DNA of 46,610 nt from Snodgrassella alvi_G (lineage in GTDB: Bacteria > Pseudomonadota > Gammaproteobacteria > Burkholderiales > Neisseriaceae), in assembly GCA_946478525.1 (NCBI GenBank), contig CAMLCH010000015.1:1-46610 (forward strand). The letters run 5' to 3'. Numbering within the stretch: position 1 is the first letter of the stretch; every line of letters begins with the position of its first letter. A model generated the notes under the pieces. That model ran no database searches. It saw only the letters and a program-made list of their open reading frames with translations, and was not told the DNA's origin. Made by a program: the position numbers and the translations under genes. Shown here piece by piece: positions 1-8,917 of this stretch.

Positions 1-45
1 GATTTCTGCCTGTCTCGTGGGCTCGGAGATGTGTATAAGAGACAG
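1..45 (+). other. Illumina Nextera i7 adapter (artefact)
   Basis: This is library adapter, not genome. Bases 12-45 equal the 34-nt Nextera read-2 transposon-end oligo, ending in the mosaic-end sequence AGATGTGTATAAGAGACAG. Bases 4-11 (TTCTGCCT) match the i7 index N703 as written in the primer, and bases 1-3 (GAT) match the end of the P7 primer. Genomic sequence starts at base 46. The window therefore begins at an untrimmed contig end. Confidence 0.97.
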
Positions 46-141
46 ATATATAATATAATTAACAGTGAATGTCAGAAATTCTCTGTCGATATAAAAGAAA
101 TTTATTCTTTATTTAAGAATATTAAATTCTACGGAAAGTAA
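46..141 (+). CDS. possible 3' end of a cut gene
   Basis: An open frame with no start runs from the adapter junction to a TAA at 139-141 and would encode about 31 residues (ending KNIKFYGK). Composition is mixed polar and hydrophobic and looks protein-like, but the stretch is short and AT-rich. It could be the C-terminus of the gene upstream of the lipoprotein, cut by the contig end. I do not recognise a family. Confidence 0.3.
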   Translation: MYNIINSECQKFSVDIKEIYSLFKNIKFYGK

Positions 142-243
142 ACTATATGGTTAATTATTAATATCCCATTAAAAACTACTTTTCAATAAAAAATAGTTTT
201 CAGACTTACCAATCTATCACAGATAAACTAAGGAAAAAATAAA

Positions 244-1347
244 ATGCAGAAAAAAATACTTATTTTAATCATCACTAGTCTTTTAGTGGCTGGTTGTAAT
301 AATAAATCCAATCAAAAATCAACTGATAAGCAATCCGAAGCAGTAGAACAAACAGATTCAACATCATCTCAATCATCAAATAATTCAACTGATGATGTTA
401 GAGCTTTAGCATATAAAAAAGCGGAAAAAGGAAATCTTTGGTTAAGTATATATAAACAAGATTATAGTGATGTAGGAAACAAATTAGGTCAAGGTATGCT
501 TTACGGTGATTCGGATTTACTTCGATTAGACCATAAAGCAGAAGAAATATTAAAATTATGCAGTGATAAAAATGGCACATGTAGCTTAAAAGCTATCCAA
601 AAAGATCCGAAAAAATATTTTAATTCATTATCAATTAGACTATTTCACAATATTAGTGAAAAAACGTTAAATGAGTACAATACCCTTATCCAAAAACTGA
701 TAGAACGTGAACCTCGATTGCCTGAAATTGATGCTGCAGGTAAAGTATATGCAGATCATTTTATTAAATTAGCTATGGCTTTAAACGAACTAAAGAAATA
801 TGTTGATAATAATGAATATAAGTTAGATGATTGTAAAAAAGGACCTGAGCTGTTTAGAAATATAGCAAATGAATATAATGAAGTTACTCAAGCAAAAATG
901 GCATTCAGAGCCACATATAATAAATTATATAATGAATACCATAATATCCAAAAATTAGATATAAAAAAACAAGGTTTAACTTTTAAATATAATTGTATAG
1001 ATATAATGGATTCAATAAATGAAATTGTTACCTTGATTAATGAAAAATATGAAGAAAAAAATCAATTTAAAAATCTGGATATAGCAGCGGTTGAACAAAA
1101 AATTCAGCAAATAGAAACCATTACTAATCAGCTAATGACAATTAAAGGGAAAAATAAAGAGATTAATGCGCAAGCATTAAATTCTTATAGCTATGATCGA
1201 TTTGTTGATGGTTTACCCCAGATGACTAATCAAATGAAGATTGTCTTAAAAAAATTACATGATAAAGATATTGATAAAGAGATTGATATGTTAAATATTT
1301 ATGACGAATCTTTAACTAGACAATATAATAGTGTTATTAATAAATAA
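244..1347 (+). CDS. DUF3829 (YiiG-like) lipoprotein
   Basis: Predicted lipoprotein of 367 residues. Residues 1-17 form a lipoprotein signal peptide with lipobox L-V-A-G-C, so Cys18 would be lipidated. A Ser/Thr/Asn/Gln-rich linker follows to about residue 50, then a mostly helical domain resembling DUF3829, the family of E. coli YiiG. The best match is around residues 160-265: a conserved AAGKVYADHFIKL segment, a KGPELF motif, then long amphipathic helices. The family's function is unknown. The start has an AAGGA ribosome site 8 bases upstream. The gene is more AT-rich and lysine/asparagine-rich than the core genes here, so it may be accessory. A perfect hairpin follows its stop. Family assignment is by pattern, fairly confident; the role is not known. 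Confidence 0.75.
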   Translation: MQKKILILIITSLLVAGCNNKSNQKSTDKQSEAVEQTDSTSSQSSNNSTDDVRALAYKKAEKGNLWLSIYKQDYSDVGNKLGQGMLYGDSDLLRLDHKAEEILKLCSDKNGTCSLKAIQKDPKKYFNSLSIRLFHNISEKTLNEYNTLIQKLIEREPRLPEIDAAGKVYADHFIKLAMALNELKKYVDNNEYKLDDCKKGPELFRNIANEYNEVTQAKMAFRATYNKLYNEYHNIQKLDIKKQGLTFKYNCIDIMDSINEIVTLINEKYEEKNQFKNLDIAAVEQKIQQIETITNQLMTIKGKNKEINAQALNSYSYDRFVDGLPQMTNQMKIVLKKLHDKDIDKEIDMLNIYDESLTRQYNSVINK

Positions 1348-1350
1348 TCA

Positions 1351-1379
1351 TCAAGCGGTATAATTTTTATACCGCTTGA
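1351..1379 (+). terminator. hairpin after DUF3829 lipoprotein gene
   Basis: A perfect 12-bp stem (TCAAGCGGTATA with its complement) encloses a 5-nt loop and starts three bases after the stop codon. There is no T-tract on the 3' side, so it may act as a 3'-end stabiliser or a weak terminator rather than a canonical intrinsic one. Confidence 0.5.
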
Positions 1380-1395
1380 ATGCCATAAACTTGAC

Positions 1396-1436
1396 CGAAT
1401 TATGATTAATTGACTATTTACATTAATCATAATTCG
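1396..1436. repeat. 15-bp perfect inverted repeat
   Basis: Arms at 1396-1410 and 1422-1436 (CGAATTATGATTAAT) flank an 11-nt spacer. The plus side is followed by A-rich, not T-rich, sequence, so a classical terminator is unlikely on either strand. It lies between the lipoprotein terminator and the insertion-sequence remnant. Confidence 0.7.
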
Positions 1437-1637
1437 ATAAAAAAACTTAGGAAATCGCCAACGTAAATGCTTATCTGTTATTGACTTGAATAATGAATTC
1501 ATCATAAAGTCATCTACCAAATTAAGTTGGTTGTAGTATGCACAGCAACTTAAATTTACAATAGTGCAACTGATTCTAATTGTTACACAGTATCGTGATA
1601 TAAGGTTTTGCTAAACTTTCACGAACTGGCGCTGGTA

Positions 1638-1895
1638 CTATAGCTTTTTTATTATATTTTGCTGGAGCTGAAAGGTTAAGCTTAATTCGGCATACATTTG
1701 TATGAGTTTACGATTGTCAGCTTCCTGCTGTTTTAACCGTTTAATATTCGAAGATTGCATACCACCATATTTATCTCACCATTTGTAAAATGGTAAAAAT
1801 TAACATATCATATTTACGACAAAGCTCTTTGAAAGGTATGCCAGCTTTAGTTTCTTTTAAAATCGATACGATTTGATGGTTTGATAATTTTTCAT
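1638..1895 (-). pseudogene. IS3-family orfA remnant (broken)
   Basis: Read on the minus strand from an ATG at 1895 (AAGGAG ribosome site just upstream), shifting between frames gives the typical IS3/IS407-group OrfA: first QIVSILKETKAGIPFKELCR (helix-turn-helix), then KYGGMQSSNIKRLKQQEADN and RKLIQMYAELSLTFQLQQN, the leucine-zipper part, ending in KKL-stop at 1638-1640. At least two frameshifts or indels break it, so no functional protein is made. Just beyond, about 1570-1637, VPAPVRESLAK-like residues resemble the start of the companion OrfB, after which homology stops. No terminal inverted repeats or target duplication are recognisable. This is an old, partly deleted insertion. Confidence 0.85.
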
Positions 1896-2176
1896 ATTGA
1901 AATTCTCCTTAAAAATATCATAGAGAATTTTCTACTTTCTTGCTGTAACTATTTTAGACGATAGTTGCATGATTTTTATTCACTTCTAGAAATTATTTTT
2001 ACATTAGCTTTGTAAAACACATTTTCCCTGTTAGCATTGAGGCTAATATTACTATAGTTAGCGTTTTGAAATGGATTTATACTTATAAAGTGTGGATTAA
2101 TATAATTACGATGTATGATTTTACTTGTAACAACATGAAAAATTACATAGTTAAATTATCTATGGAGAATTAATAC

Positions 2177-3019
2177 ATGTGCCAGTTGCTAGGCATGAAT
2201 TGCAATACCCCAACCGATATTGTATTTTCATTTGAAGGTTTTCGTTTGCGTGGTGGTTTGACTGATAGTCATGCAGATGGTTTTGGTATTGCCTTTTTTG
2301 AGGGGCACGGTGTACGTTTATTGCAGGATGATAAGCCTTGCGCCCATTCTCCTGTTGCAGATCTGGTGCAGAAATATCAAATTAAATCTGAAAACGTCAT
2401 TGCTCATATTCGTAAAGCAACACAGGGACAAGTCCATTTGGTTAATACCCATCCCTTCGTCAGGGAAATCTGGGGGGAATACTGGGTATTTGCTCATAAT
2501 GGTAACTTGCGAAATTTTAATATAAACAGCGGTGAATTTTTTAATCCTGTCGGTACGACAGATTCAGAAGCAGCTTTTTGCTATTTGCTGGAGCAACTAC
2601 GTCAGCGTTTTCGCTATAAACCTGAAGATAAAGAATTGTTTGCAGTAATAACAGAAATTACCCACGAACTTCGTCAATATGGGTTGTTTAACTATATGCT
2701 ATCAAATGGTGACTGGTTAATAGCACACGCTAGCACTTTACTTTTTTACATTATCAGGCAGGCTCCTTTTGGGGAAGCTGCCTTGGTTGATGAAGATGTA
2801 TCCATAGATTTTTCTGCCGTTACCACACCATTCGATCGTGTTGCAGTCATTACAACTTTGCCTCTAACCTGTAATGAAAAATGGGAACAATTGGCCGTTA
2901 AAGAGCTGGTTATGTTTAGACAAGGTGAAATTGTTATGCGTGATTGCACAAAGCCCGCACAATTTATGAGTATTGAACAAGGTTTAATCATAGCCCGTCA
3001 GGCCGGCGTACAAATGTAA
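2177..3019 (+). CDS. class II glutamine amidotransferase, YafJ-like
   Basis: 280-residue N-terminal-nucleophile amidotransferase. After Met removal Cys2 would be the catalytic nucleophile (MCQLLGMNC). Other family marks are the HADGFGIAF segment near residue 33, HIRKATQG near 76 for glutamine binding, WVFAHNGNL and TTDSEAAF. Length and pattern match the YafJ/EgtC-like group, predicted to hydrolyse glutamine or act on gamma-glutamyl compounds; the physiological substrate is unknown. A GGAG ribosome site precedes the ATG. It is monocistronic, between the IS remnant and a bidirectional terminator. Confidence 0.9.
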   Translation: MCQLLGMNCNTPTDIVFSFEGFRLRGGLTDSHADGFGIAFFEGHGVRLLQDDKPCAHSPVADLVQKYQIKSENVIAHIRKATQGQVHLVNTHPFVREIWGEYWVFAHNGNLRNFNINSGEFFNPVGTTDSEAAFCYLLEQLRQRFRYKPEDKELFAVITEITHELRQYGLFNYMLSNGDWLIAHASTLLFYIIRQAPFGEAALVDEDVSIDFSAVTTPFDRVAVITTLPLTCNEKWEQLAVKELVMFRQGEIVMRDCTKPAQFMSIEQGLIIARQAGVQM

Positions 3020-3140
3020 ACTTGTTTAATTTCTGACAGTCTGGCAAATAATTAGTTTTTTGTTATAACTAACCATATACTTTACATGTGCGGGATTTAT
3101 TTGCCTTACTGTAAAGTAATATTGTTTTAAATGCCAAATA

Positions 3141-3171
3141 AAAATAGCACTGATCAAATCAGTGCTATTTT
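3141..3171. terminator. bidirectional intrinsic terminator
   Basis: A perfect 14-bp stem (AAAATAGCACTGAT with its complement) has a 3-nt loop at 3155-3157. The A-rich left arm and T-rich right arm supply U-tracts in both directions. It separates the convergent amidotransferase (+) and sodium symporter (-) genes. Confidence 0.9.
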
Positions 3172-3193
3172 TATTAACAATCCATATGGAATT

Positions 3194-4561
3194 TTAATCC
3201 ATAAATCCATAGATCAGAATGAATATTACCGCAATAGGGATGACAATACGACATAAAAATTTCCAGCCGGCAAATAAGGTCGGGCTTAGATTTAATTCCC
3301 GACGAATGGTTTCCTGATGCATCATCCAGCCAGCAAAAATAATCGTACCCAAACCAGTTAATGGCAGCATCAACTTACTGGTAAAATAATCCAACAAATC
3401 AAAGATATTTTTACCGAACAAGGTCACATTTTGCCATTCATTAAATGACAATACGCAAGCAACACCCAGCGCCCATATAACGACACTGCTCAGTAAGGTT
3501 GCTGATTTTCGCCCTAAAGGTGTTTTTTCTTCAAGCAATTCTACAGTTGGCTCAAGCAAAGATATAGATGATGTTAATGCGGCAAAAGTCAGGAAAATGA
3601 AGAATAATACACCCAGAATGGTACCACCTGTCATATTACCAAAAGCAATCGGCAGAGTAACAAAAATCAAGCCAGCTCCTTTACCTGGTTGTAAACCATT
3701 AGCGAAAACCAATGGAAAAATAGCCAAACCCGATAAAATAGCCACAATTACGTCCAGGATAACTACAGTACGTGCTGTTGAAATCAGATTAACATCTTTT
3801 CCCAGATACGAACCATACGCCATCATGATCCCCATACCCAGCGACAAACTGAAAAACGCATGTCCTAATGCAGCCAGTACTGCTTCACCGGTTAATGCCG
3901 ACCAGTTAGGCGTAAACAGAAAAGAAAATGCCTGTCCAAATGCCGGACCACTAACCACAGCTGCATAAACCACAAGTCCGATAAGCAACAAACCTAAACC
4001 CGGCATCATGATTTTACAAGAGCGTTCCAGTCCACCGCTTACGCCCATGGCAACGATTACCGCAGTAGCAAACATAAACACCGTATGCCAGATGAGCAAA
4101 TGGTTCACACTGCCTAAAAATTCACTGAATATTCTATTCGTACCCTCACCATTCATACCCAGAAAGGTACCTTTACCGGCGAGAAAAATATAGTCAGTTG
4201 CCCAGCCACCTATCACACTATAGAAAGAGAGGATCAAAAAAGAACCCAACACGCCAATAATACCTACCCATCGCCAGTTTGCGGAATGTCCTTCAGCTTG
4301 AGCAACATCTTCCATAGTATGAATCGGATTTTTCTGTCCACGCCGGCCAATTAACCATTCTGTTACCAGAATTGGCAATCCGATGACAAACATACAAACC
4401 AGATAAGTTAATACAAAGACAGACCCCCCCATTTGTCCGGCCATATAAGGAAATTTCCAGATATTACCCAGACCGACTGCAGAACCAGCAGCAGCCAGCA
4501 TAAAGCCCATACGAGAGCTCCACTGCGAGTGCGATTTTTTCATTGTTCCGCTATTACTCAT
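3194..4561 (-). CDS. sodium:neurotransmitter symporter-family transporter
   Basis: 455-residue inner-membrane protein of the NSS (SNF) family, sodium-coupled importers of amino acids or related amines. TM1 carries the hallmark AAAGSAVGLGNIWKFPY (about residues 24-40), which forms part of the substrate and sodium sites. About eleven hydrophobic segments follow, ending in IPIAVIFILIYGFMD. The length fits bacterial MhsT/Tyt1-type carriers, often tryptophan or tyrosine transporters, but the substrate cannot be read from sequence. AGGGGG lies just upstream of the ATG. It appears monocistronic. Confidence 0.92.
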   Translation of the reverse strand: MSNSGTMKKSHSQWSSRMGFMLAAAGSAVGLGNIWKFPYMAGQMGGSVFVLTYLVCMFVIGLPILVTEWLIGRRGQKNPIHTMEDVAQAEGHSANWRWVGIIGVLGSFLILSFYSVIGGWATDYIFLAGKGTFLGMNGEGTNRIFSEFLGSVNHLLIWHTVFMFATAVIVAMGVSGGLERSCKIMMPGLGLLLIGLVVYAAVVSGPAFGQAFSFLFTPNWSALTGEAVLAALGHAFFSLSLGMGIMMAYGSYLGKDVNLISTARTVVILDVIVAILSGLAIFPLVFANGLQPGKGAGLIFVTLPIAFGNMTGGTILGVLFFIFLTFAALTSSISLLEPTVELLEEKTPLGRKSATLLSSVVIWALGVACVLSFNEWQNVTLFGKNIFDLLDYFTSKLMLPLTGLGTIIFAGWMMHQETIRRELNLSPTLFAGWKFLCRIVIPIAVIFILIYGFMD

Positions 4562-4771
4562 AGTTGCCCCCTATAACCAGTTTTGATTTGATTACAATAA
4601 TACATTTGTAAAAACTTTATAAAGTTAAAATTAAGTTGACAATCATGCCATGATTTACTGTAATGGACAAGAAATGATTTATATTTTGTCTAAAAAATGT
4701 CGTTTAAATCATAAATTAGACAATAAGTCTAAAATAAATTAATTTGCTCATATAAGAAGAAGTACTGATGA

Positions 4772-5575
4772 CTACAGAATACGATGATTCAGTGCCGGTA
4801 ATTTGCTGCGAACCGAATCCAGTAACGAACCATCTAATGTTGCCGTAATGATGCCCTCACCTTCAGGTAGACATTGCAGAATTTCACCCCAAGGATTGAT
4901 AATCATGCTATGTCCATATGTACGTCGGCCATTTTGATGAATACCGCCCTGAGCTGCTGCCAATACATAACACTGATTTTCGATAGCACGAGCAATCAAT
5001 AAAGTATTCCAATGCGCCTTACCGGTGGTATAAGTAAAAGCTGCGGGTAAGACCATAATTTCAAAAGGTAGTTGCGCACGGAAAAATTCAGGAAAACGTA
5101 AATCATAACAAATACCCTGAGCCACAGCGGTATGGTTAATTTTCAGCTCAGGAACATCCAGACCACGCATAATAGTATTGGCTTCAGCATAAGATTCTTG
5201 CCCAGAGTTAAAACCAAATAAATGCATTTTATGATAGAAACTGAGCAGTTCGCCGCTTGGCCCATAAACCATCATTGTATTCAATATTTTGGAATGATCC
5301 GTACTTTGCAATGGTATGGTTCCGGCAAAGAGCACAATACCTAAATTAGCCGCTAACTCACGCAAGACAGATTGTAATGGTCCATCTCCAAATTTTTCAG
5401 CTACGGCCACTTTATCTTGATCATTCTGTCCTAAGATTGGCCAGTATTCAGGCAATATTATCCATTTTGAACCCTCAGCAGCTGCCTGTTGCACCAGTTG
5501 TTGCATTGTGCGTACATTTTCTGCTACCTGAGTGCCAGAAACCATTTGCACTATAGCTACTTTTACATCCTGCAT
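4772..5575 (-). CDS. carbon-nitrogen hydrolase (Nit-type amidase)
   Basis: 267-residue nitrilase-superfamily enzyme. The Glu-Lys-Cys triad is visible: Glu43 in LPEYW, Lys116 in YHKMHLF and Cys156 in GICYDLRFPE. This pattern fits the Nit1/Nit2-like branch, whose members hydrolyse deaminated glutathione or omega-amides, a metabolite-repair role in the cytoplasm. The exact substrate is inference. It lies 210 bp upstream of the NSS symporter on the same strand, in a separate unit or a loose operon. Nearly full family length, with no broken motif. Confidence 0.9.
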   Translation of the reverse strand: MQDVKVAIVQMVSGTQVAENVRTMQQLVQQAAAEGSKWIILPEYWPILGQNDQDKVAVAEKFGDGPLQSVLRELAANLGIVLFAGTIPLQSTDHSKILNTMMVYGPSGELLSFYHKMHLFGFNSGQESYAEANTIMRGLDVPELKINHTAVAQGICYDLRFPEFFRAQLPFEIMVLPAAFTYTTGKAHWNTLLIARAIENQCYVLAAAQGGIHQNGRRTYGHSMIINPWGEILQCLPEGEGIITATLDGSLLDSVRSKLPALNHRIL

Positions 5576-6515
5576 CAGTTATTCCCGAATTTTTATCCTC
5601 AACTATGTTCTTTATAACCGTAACATAGCCGACTGGCAAATTATTCTCTTTTCCACAATATTAACTGAACTTTTGATCTTGTTTGAAAGCATGGACAGAT
5701 GCGAATTTATTTTAGTTAGAGTGAAAGTGTTAACAGCTCAGATTACCACTAATTTTCCCGCTAATTGCTTCTCATTTACTTCACAAATTTCTGTTGGGGT
5801 TTAAACATATCTATTAAGGATAGAGCCTGATACGTAATTTTAAATTGCTGTGCTATATCCGCCACAATAGAAATTAATTTATAATCATGTCGGTGACTAG
5901 CACACAGATATAAATAATGAGTTAAGTGCTAATTCAATCCGCTCAGCCAATATTCAAGCCAGCTATGTTTTAGATGCTAATTGAGCGTTATATTAAAAGC
6001 ATGCTACAAACGTCCATGCGCAAAATTAAAATTTTCACCCTAATAATGAATTAAATGAACGGCCTATAAAAACAAAAATATGTCATAAAACGATGCTGCC
6101 AGAAAAAGCAAAAATCTCAGGCAATGACAACAAATATAGATATATAAGACTGGAATTAAAGCAAATAAATTTAAACTATAGTTTTGATAAACTTAGGCTT
6201 AATATAAAATTTCTAGTCCCCTTAATAACCACAAAGCATAATGCCCAGAATTTAAATTGAAGATAATATTAAACCAATTAATATTTTGCTTTTAAATTCA
6301 TTTCAATAATATTTCATCAGCATAAATATTAACCAACATAAAGATGATAGGGAGGGTTAATGTATTTTTTTGTTTCTAATATCATGATTGGTAAAATATT
6401 AACTGTTATAAATTAATCTACATTCCCTGCTAACCACCATGATACAGCGATTGTTCAGAACCAGATTAAATAATAGTTATAGAATTTATTTGAGCTTTCT
6501 TAAACTTGATAATTG
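5576..6515. other. long AT-rich intergenic region
   Basis: About 0.9 kb with no convincing gene on either strand. Only short open frames with biased composition occur. One isolated exact DnaA-box-like nonamer (TTTTCCACA) lies at 5649-5657. The right end runs into the decayed tRNA. Confidence 0.5.
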
Positions 6516-6589
6516 AATCTCCTGCAGTGTTAAAACCTGTGACTTGAAAATTAGAAGGTCGTTGCTCCATCCATCTGAGCTAAGGAGGC
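6516..6589 (-). pseudogene. decayed tRNA-Arg (TCT) gene
   Basis: Read on the minus strand, 74 nt resemble a bacterial tRNA-Arg. The 5' acceptor strand GCCTCCT pairs mostly with AGGAGAT at the 3' end (one mismatch, one G-U). The D-arm is intact (TTAGCTCAGATGGATGGAGC). The anticodon loop is CTTCTAA, giving anticodon TCT. The 3' strand of the anticodon stem is lost (TTTTC where GTCGT is expected), and the T-loop reads TTTTAAC rather than TTCRANY. Fold breakage in two arms suggests a pseudogene; no CCA is encoded. Confidence 0.6.
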
Positions 6590-6748
6590 TTTGATGCTTT
6601 TTTTGAAAAAACGCAGTGTAATATATAAATCAATTTTGATCATTCAATGATTTGTAACTGTTTTGAGATTGGATTGCCAAAATATCACCAATTTAACTAA
6701 CTAACATTTTTAATTTCATCAAAATTCTAAGTTAAATTTGAACGATAC

Positions 6749-7171
6749 TTAACTATTATTAGAGGTTAAATCAGACGGGTTTATAGAGTCAGGGTATTGA
6801 GTATATCCATCGCAAATATTATCCCAATTTGCTTTTGAATCGGTATAAATATGTATACGATTTTCTGTCATAATTGGTTCATTAATAAGTCCGATACGTA
6901 AGCGGTAAGTATTACGATCATTATCCCGAACAGAAAAAATATGTGAGCCACAATTTGAACAAAAATGGCGATTAACGCCATCTTTGGCATAGATTTTTAC
7001 ATTTGTTTCGCCTTTAATGAATGTGAAATCTTTCTTTTTAATTATTGCGGATGAATTGAATGCTGTTCCAGTTTGCTTGCGACATCTTGAGCAGTGACAG
7101 AACACAATTGTATTAATATCACTATTTAACTGATAAACAACTTCTCCACATAAACAATTGCCTGATATCAT
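6749..7171 (-). CDS. GFA/CENP-V family zinc protein
   Basis: 140-residue protein of the glutathione-dependent formaldehyde-activating (GFA) fold. The zinc-binding cysteines are all present: CLCG at residues 6-9, CHCSRC at 25-30 and CSNCG at 71-75. Members bind zinc in a Mss4-like fold; for most, formaldehyde chemistry is not shown and the function is unknown. It stands alone, with more than 450 bp of AT-rich DNA upstream. Full length for the family. Confidence 0.88.
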   Translation of the reverse strand: MISGNCLCGEVVYQLNSDINTIVFCHCSRCRKQTGTAFNSSAIIKKKDFTFIKGETNVKIYAKDGVNRHFCSNCGSHIFSVRDNDRNTYRLRIGLINEPIMTENRIHIYTDSKANWDNICDGYTQYPDSINPSDLTSNNS

Positions 7172-7627
7172 GATTGAATTCCTTTCTTAATTTAATATAT
7201 TTAGATTTTTTTACATGATAATATATAAACAAATAAATAAGTAAATTAAATAATTAAATTAATTTAACTAAAATTAGATATTTTACTCTATATCAAATAT
7301 TCTAATTTTATTTGTCATAAAAAAGCTTGGTCGAATATTATTTTAAAAGCTAACTTATAATCGGATAAAACCTTATTATCCTGAATCCTAATTACTTATT
7401 GCAGGATTTAATACCATTAATAATGGAAATCATTTCTAACGCAACAATCTAATGCAACCTATATTTGTTTTGCTTTATCATTGCTTGTACACAACTTTTT
7501 TCATTAGCAAGATGTTTGCTATAACAATAAAATTTTGTTTTTATAGTTTTTCATCCACTATTATAAAATACTATGATGGATAGTTTAAACCACTAAACCC
7601 ATAAGGATGTATAGGTAATAATGTTAT
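7172..7627. other. AT-rich intergenic region
   Basis: 456 bp without a supportable gene. An imperfect hairpin at about 7551-7585 (ATCCACTAT and ATGATGGAT arms) lies downstream of the adenylate-forming gene. It lacks a clear U-tract, so I do not call it a terminator. Confidence 0.45.
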
Positions 7628-8917
7628 TTAATTAATCATTTTTTCATGAATAATTCGCCTTTTCTTATGCATAAAAGATAATGGAATGGATTCAACCGGC
7701 TTAAGAATCCATTTTAAATCTTCAATATTGGCACCCTGTTGCAAAAAATGTTCTTCCAAAGCTAAACAACAAGACTGTAAATCAGATAAAGCACAGCAGG
7801 CTATTAGTTCAAATTCTCCTGAAGCTTTCTGTATTAAGCGATAATCACTATTTAGGGGTATATGATTGGCAATAATCCGGCTGCAATAATCAGAAAATAT
7901 GGTTAGTGGCTGACCCAGATGATTTAATAGCATTATCTGATCGTCATGCCGCCCTTCAATACGGGCTATCGCCATACCTTGTCGACCACATAAACAAGGT
8001 TCCTTGCGTCTCACCAAAATATCATCCAGTCGGTAGCGTACAACGGGTTGAGTTTCACGGGTAAAATCGGTAATAATCGGCACAAAGCGATTCTCGTCCA
8101 GCCATTGTGGTTCGACGAAAATAAATTCTTCGTTCAGATGTAAAACGCCATGCGAACAGGTAGAACCCAAAAATCCTTCAGTAGCCTGATACACTTCGCC
8201 AACTTCAGTAAATACTTTTTCTAATTGGGAACGGTCATGGTGATCTAATACTTCCGCAGCCGAAATAACCAGATCTGGGTTAATCCTGATAATACCTTTT
8301 TGTTTTTCCTGTGCTAATACGCATAAAACCTGTGCTGGTGCAATAATAATTGTTGGTTGAAATTCCTGCAGTTGCTGCAGTTGCTGCTGAAAATTTGCAA
8401 ATAGACCATAAAACCTCAGACTCAGCCATCGAGTATCAACACTATGATAAAGATGATTATCAGCCCGTAAGAATAACGCTACTCGTTCGCGCGCCAGCAA
8501 ACCCCTCGGTAGCATTTTAGCCAGCATTACTCCAGCCCATATTTGCTGTTCTCGAGGGCTCACCACAAATAATCCACGACTACCTGAAGTTCCCGATGAT
8601 AAGCCCACACTATATTGACCTATTTTAGGAGAAAAATCTTTTGATTGTTCACTTTTGCGGGCACAGTCTAATAAGGTTTCCAATTTTAAGTGAGCAGTAT
8701 TCATTTCATCAAAATGGCGCATCATAATTTCTTTATTCATTAGGGGCCATTGATCGAAAGGCAGATCGGCAAAACGTTTAAAATACGGGCTATGGCTGAG
8801 AATTTTATGCCTGAATTTGCTGATTTGCTGTTGCTGATAAAGCTGTAACTGATCGCGATTGGCAAATGTCAGACTTTTGGTTTTCCAGTAATGCCAAAGC
8901 ACCTTGAGTGAATTCAT
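7628..8917 (-). CDS. F390 synthetase-related adenylate-forming enzyme
   Basis: 429-residue member of the ANL (AMP-forming acyl-activating) superfamily, in the branch annotated as F390 synthetase-related, near PaaK. Visible motifs are the P-loop-like SSGTSGSRG (107-115), ATEG (245-248), RYRLDD (294-299) and a cysteine pair CLCG (308-311). It should activate a carboxylate as an acyl-adenylate; the acceptor is unknown. It is short compared with OleC-type enzymes (about 550 residues). The start overlaps the MBL gene stop by ATGA, so translation is coupled. It is the last gene of the four-gene operon. A true F390 role is unlikely because F420 metabolism is not expected in this lineage. Confidence 0.85.
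   Translation of the reverse strand: MNSLKVLWHYWKTKSLTFANRDQLQLYQQQQISKFRHKILSHSPYFKRFADLPFDQWPLMNKEIMMRHFDEMNTAHLKLETLLDCARKSEQSKDFSPKIGQYSVGLSSGTSGSRGLFVVSPREQQIWAGVMLAKMLPRGLLARERVALFLRADNHLYHSVDTRWLSLRFYGLFANFQQQLQQLQEFQPTIIIAPAQVLCVLAQEKQKGIIRINPDLVISAAEVLDHHDRSQLEKVFTEVGEVYQATEGFLGSTCSHGVLHLNEEFIFVEPQWLDENRFVPIITDFTRETQPVVRYRLDDILVRRKEPCLCGRQGMAIARIEGRHDDQIMLLNHLGQPLTIFSDYCSRIIANHIPLNSDYRLIQKASGEFELIACCALSDLQSCCLALEEHFLQQGANIEDLKWILKPVESIPLSFMHKKRRIIHEKMIN

Noticed and set aside
5532..5804. 90-codon plus-strand frame beginning inside the nitrilase gene
   Set aside because: It overlaps the nitrilase start antisense, has no ribosome site, and its residues show no family pattern.
8340..8400. 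Short CTGCAGTTG repeat that might be phase-variable
   Set aside because: It is ordinary Gln/Leu coding sequence inside the adenylate-forming gene and the unit is imperfect.
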